A DNA stretch of 64,000 nucleotides from positions 1 through 64,000 of the forward strand of contig CAXGOB010000018.1 of NCBI GenBank assembly GCA_964011275.1, in the 5' to 3' direction. This DNA is from UBA7328 sp002471345. GTDB taxonomy: Bacteria > Bacteroidota > Bacteroidia > Chitinophagales > Saprospiraceae. The notes beneath the pieces are model-generated. The model ran no database searches, was not told the origin of the DNA, and was given only the letters and a program-made list of their open reading frames with translations. The position numbers and the translations under genes were made by a program. Below, one piece after another: positions 61,952-64,000 of the stretch (position 1 is its first letter; every line of letters begins with the position of its first letter).

Positions 61952-62842
61952 ATGAAGAAAATAGCAGTAATAGGAGCAGGAACAATGGGGAATGGTATCG
62001 CTCATATATTTGCTCAAAGCGGCCATGATGTATCTTTAATAGATGTAAATGAGGAAGCCTTAAAAAAGGCTATCTCTACAATTGAAAGAAATTTAGATAG
62101 ACAGCTTACCAAGAATAAAATCACAATTGCAGAGGTGAAATCTGCACTTCAACATATCAAAACATTCACTGAAATGTCAGAAGGAGTAAAAGGAGCTGAT
62201 TTAGTGATTGAAGCCGCAACTGAGAATGGAGATATCAAGGCTAAAATATTTAAGACTTTGGATGAAGTCACGGACCCATCTACCATATTAGCATCTAATA
62301 CTTCATCTATTTCCATTACTAAAATCGCAGCTGGAACAAGCAGACCAGATAAGGTGATAGGAATGCATTTCTTCAACCCTGTACCTGTCATGAAATTAGT
62401 AGAAGTAATCAGAGGATATTGCACCTCAGATGAAGTCACTGCTTCAATAATGGATATTACTCAAAAACTGGGAAAGGTCGCTGTAGAAGTGAATGATTAC
62501 CCTGGATTTACTTCAAATAGAATCCTGATGCCTATGATTAATGAAGCCATTTATACTCTTCATGAAGGAGTAGCTGGAGTTCAAGAAATTGATACCGTTA
62601 TGAAATTAGGAATGGCTCATCCTATGGGGCCTTTACAGTTAGCTGATTTTGTAGGATTGGATGTATGTTTAGCTATTTGCAATGTTTTATATGAAGGATT
62701 TGGAAATCCTAAGTATGCGCCTTGCCCTTTATTAGTGAATATGGTGACTGCCGGTAAGATGGGTAAGAAATCGGGAGAGGGTTTTTATGATTACAGCGGA
62801 GGTGGCAAGGATTTGGTGGTGAGTAAAAGTTTTGCTCAATAG
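61952..62842 (+). CDS. hbd: 3-hydroxyacyl-CoA dehydrogenase (3-hydroxybutyryl type)
   Basis: NAD-dependent dehydrogenase of 296 residues. N-terminal Rossmann motif IGAGTMGNGIAHIFA, then DLVIEAATENGDIKAKIF, ASNTSSISITKIA (catalytic Ser), GMHFFNPVPVMKLVEVIRG (catalytic His-containing block) and the C-terminal domain PGFTSNRILMPMINEA with AHPMGPLQLADFVGLDVC. The length is that of stand-alone 3-hydroxybutyryl-CoA dehydrogenase used in fatty-acid or acetoacetyl-CoA metabolism. Confidence 0.93.
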   Translation: MKKIAVIGAGTMGNGIAHIFAQSGHDVSLIDVNEEALKKAISTIERNLDRQLTKNKITIAEVKSALQHIKTFTEMSEGVKGADLVIEAATENGDIKAKIFKTLDEVTDPSTILASNTSSISITKIAAGTSRPDKVIGMHFFNPVPVMKLVEVIRGYCTSDEVTASIMDITQKLGKVAVEVNDYPGFTSNRILMPMINEAIYTLHEGVAGVQEIDTVMKLGMAHPMGPLQLADFVGLDVCLAICNVLYEGFGNPKYAPCPLLVNMVTAGKMGKKSGEGFYDYSGGGKDLVVSKSFAQ

Positions 62843-63003
62843 AACTTTGTGAATTTAACTAAGCAAATGAAGTTACTTCTGCAGAAATAGTATTAACTGG
62901 AAAGTTTGACTGTCGAGGCTTGCTCACTCTGTAATAGAAGTTAGGAGATACGTACAGTTTGGATGATAGATAGAAAACTGAATTACTTTTAAAATGTAGT
63001 ACT

Positions 63004-64000
63004 GTGTCAATTACAATAATTAGAAATGGGCTTTATTTTGATGGCTCTGATAAAAAAGGTAGAAAAGCGGATGTTTTAGTCAAAGAGGGGAAAATTGAAA
63101 GTATTTTACCCAAAGCTCCTAAGATTGAAGAAGCTAAAGATATAGATGCCACAGGCAAATGGGTAACACCTGGATTTATTGATATCCATACTCATTATGA
63201 TGCAGAAGTAGAAGTAATGCCAGGATTAAAGGAGTCTTTAAGGCATGGTACCACGACAGTAGTAATGGGAAACTGTTCTATATCTGCCGCCATTGGTAAA
63301 GATGAAGATATCGTAGATCTATTTTGTCGAGTTGAAAATATGCCGGCTCAGGTTTTGACAGAATGGATAAAAGATAAAATTACTTGGAGAACACTTGGTG
63401 AATATTACGAGCATTTGGATTCACTTTCTATTGGACCAAATATTGCAAGTTTTGTAGGGCATTCTAATCTTCGAATAGCGTCAATGGGAGTGGAAAGGAG
63501 CTTCAAAAAGACTAGAGCAAATAAAGATGAAAATGCCAAAATGGTTGCCTATCTAGAGGAAGCAATGGAGGCAGGATATTTGGGGATGTCAATTGATATG
63601 CTTCCTTTCCATAGATGGGGAGGAGTTTTCAATAAGGAGTATAAAGGGGCTTCTGTACCTTCTCAGCAAGCTTCAGTAAAAGAATATAGAAGGCTTGCTA
63701 ACATTCTAAGAAAATACAACAGAGTGCTTCAGGCCACCCCTAATGCTTTAGATAAAATGTCAGGAATTCATTTGTTAGGAATGAGTGCAGGTTTATTCAG
63801 AAAACCTTTGAAGACGACCATTGTGGCTGCTATGGATTTAAAATCAGATGAAAAAATTCACAAATTGGTAACTTCTCTGGCTATCCTTGGTAAGAAGTTC
63901 TTCAATGCAGATATGAAATTTCAGGCTTTGGCTATGCCTTTCTTGAATTATGGAGAAGGTCCTATAACTCCTTTATTTGAAGAGTTTCCTTCTATGGTAA
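63004..64000 (+). CDS. D-aminoacylase/N-acyl-D-amino acid deacylase-type amidohydrolase, partial
   Basis: The gene runs off the right end of the window, so only about the first 332 residues are present. It starts at GTG 63004 (MSITIIRNGLYFDGSDKKGR when the GTG is read as Met). The metal motif WVTPGFIDIHTHYDAEVEV holds HxH, and MGNCSISAAIGKDED with GHSNLRIASMGVERSF fits the D-aminoacylase/dihydroorotase superfamily branch that deacylates N-acyl-D-amino acids. The metal-bridging residues further on cannot be checked because the end is missing. Confidence 0.85.
   Translation, partial: MSITIIRNGLYFDGSDKKGRKADVLVKEGKIESILPKAPKIEEAKDIDATGKWVTPGFIDIHTHYDAEVEVMPGLKESLRHGTTTVVMGNCSISAAIGKDEDIVDLFCRVENMPAQVLTEWIKDKITWRTLGEYYEHLDSLSIGPNIASFVGHSNLRIASMGVERSFKKTRANKDENAKMVAYLEEAMEAGYLGMSIDMLPFHRWGGVFNKEYKGASVPSQQASVKEYRRLANILRKYNRVLQATPNALDKMSGIHLLGMSAGLFRKPLKTTIVAAMDLKSDEKIHKLVTSLAILGKKFFNADMKFQALAMPFLNYGEGPITPLFEEFPSMV

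Noticed and set aside
1..64000. CRISPR arrays, tRNA or rRNA genes, insertion sequences and prophage
   Set aside because: No spaced direct repeats, cloverleaf-like sequences, transposase or integrase frames or phage structural genes were recognised by eye; small RNAs could still be missed.

Overview
The window looks like a chromosomal segment of a low-GC member of the Bacteroidota. The support is family content rather than a marker gene: many lipoproteins with an LxSC-type lipobox, ECF sigma/membrane-protein pairs, a serine palmitoyltransferase homologue (sphingolipids), DUF4136, SCO1 and YwqK lipoproteins, few Shine-Dalgarno motifs, and two TAnnTTTG-type promoter elements. Sphingolipid genes would fit Cytophagales, Saprospirales or Sphingobacteriales, but the order cannot be settled from the sequence alone. 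No rRNA, tRNA, IS element, prophage or CRISPR array was recognised.

Layout. 1-800: a short single-stranded-DNA-binding protein gene behind a palindrome-bearing leader. 840-13909: a purine catabolism cluster built around a divergent promoter region at about 5964-6089. Leftward run xdhC, guaD, xdhA and xdhB (guanine to xanthine to urate). Rightward run puuD (membrane cytochrome-c urate oxidase), allB, alc, uraD, uraH, a DUF6986 aldolase/CitE-like enzyme and an NCS2-type purine permease. Together they describe uptake of purine bases and breakdown to ureidoglycolate and urea. No recognisable ureidoglycolate lyase or urease lies in the window, so the DUF6986 protein is the obvious candidate for the glyoxylate end of the pathway. 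14107-20883: a broken AraC-type regulator, a sodium/solute symporter, and a probable sphingolipid set (serine palmitoyltransferase, a GNAT protein resembling bacterial ceramide synthase, and an SDR reductase) interrupted by an M23 peptidase. 20974-30961: housekeeping and envelope genes, including an ECF sigma system, a patatin-like phospholipase, a bile-acid-type symporter, an acyltransferase and a copper/SCO1-type lipoprotein group. 31173-34453: an exported GMC oxidoreductase, its small subunit and a TIM-barrel isomerase, plausibly an oxidative glycoside-attack module. 34678-39163: gpsA, an aromatic-type decarboxylase, carbonic anhydrase and a CPBP protease.

39244-55128 is the most unusual part. 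Five loci here are broken: a bestrophin gene with an in-frame TGA; a mannitol-dehydrogenase/UxuB-family pseudogene with a deletion and several frameshifts; a small membrane-protein remnant; a two-component system in which the kinase has an in-frame TAG and the regulator a 1-nt frameshift; and a ferredoxin/class III nucleotide cyclase/globin fusion with an in-frame TAA. Intact genes (two peptidases, an Old Yellow Enzyme, recG, a second ECF system, a DUF4136 lipoprotein) lie between them. Either the lineage is losing genes here or some of these stops are read through or are assembly errors. 55179-64000 is ordinary metabolism: mddA-like methyltransferase, YbaK-like deacylase, Lrp regulator with a divergent PLP decarboxylase, serA, nitroreductase, 3-hydroxyacyl-CoA dehydrogenase and the start of a D-aminoacylase-type amidohydrolase that runs off the window.

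The best candidates for something not well described are the redox/oxygen-sensing ferredoxin-cyclase-globin fusion (53755-55128), the DUF6986 enzyme inside a complete urate/allantoin pathway (11063-12502), and the exported GMC/TIM-barrel operon (31173-34453).
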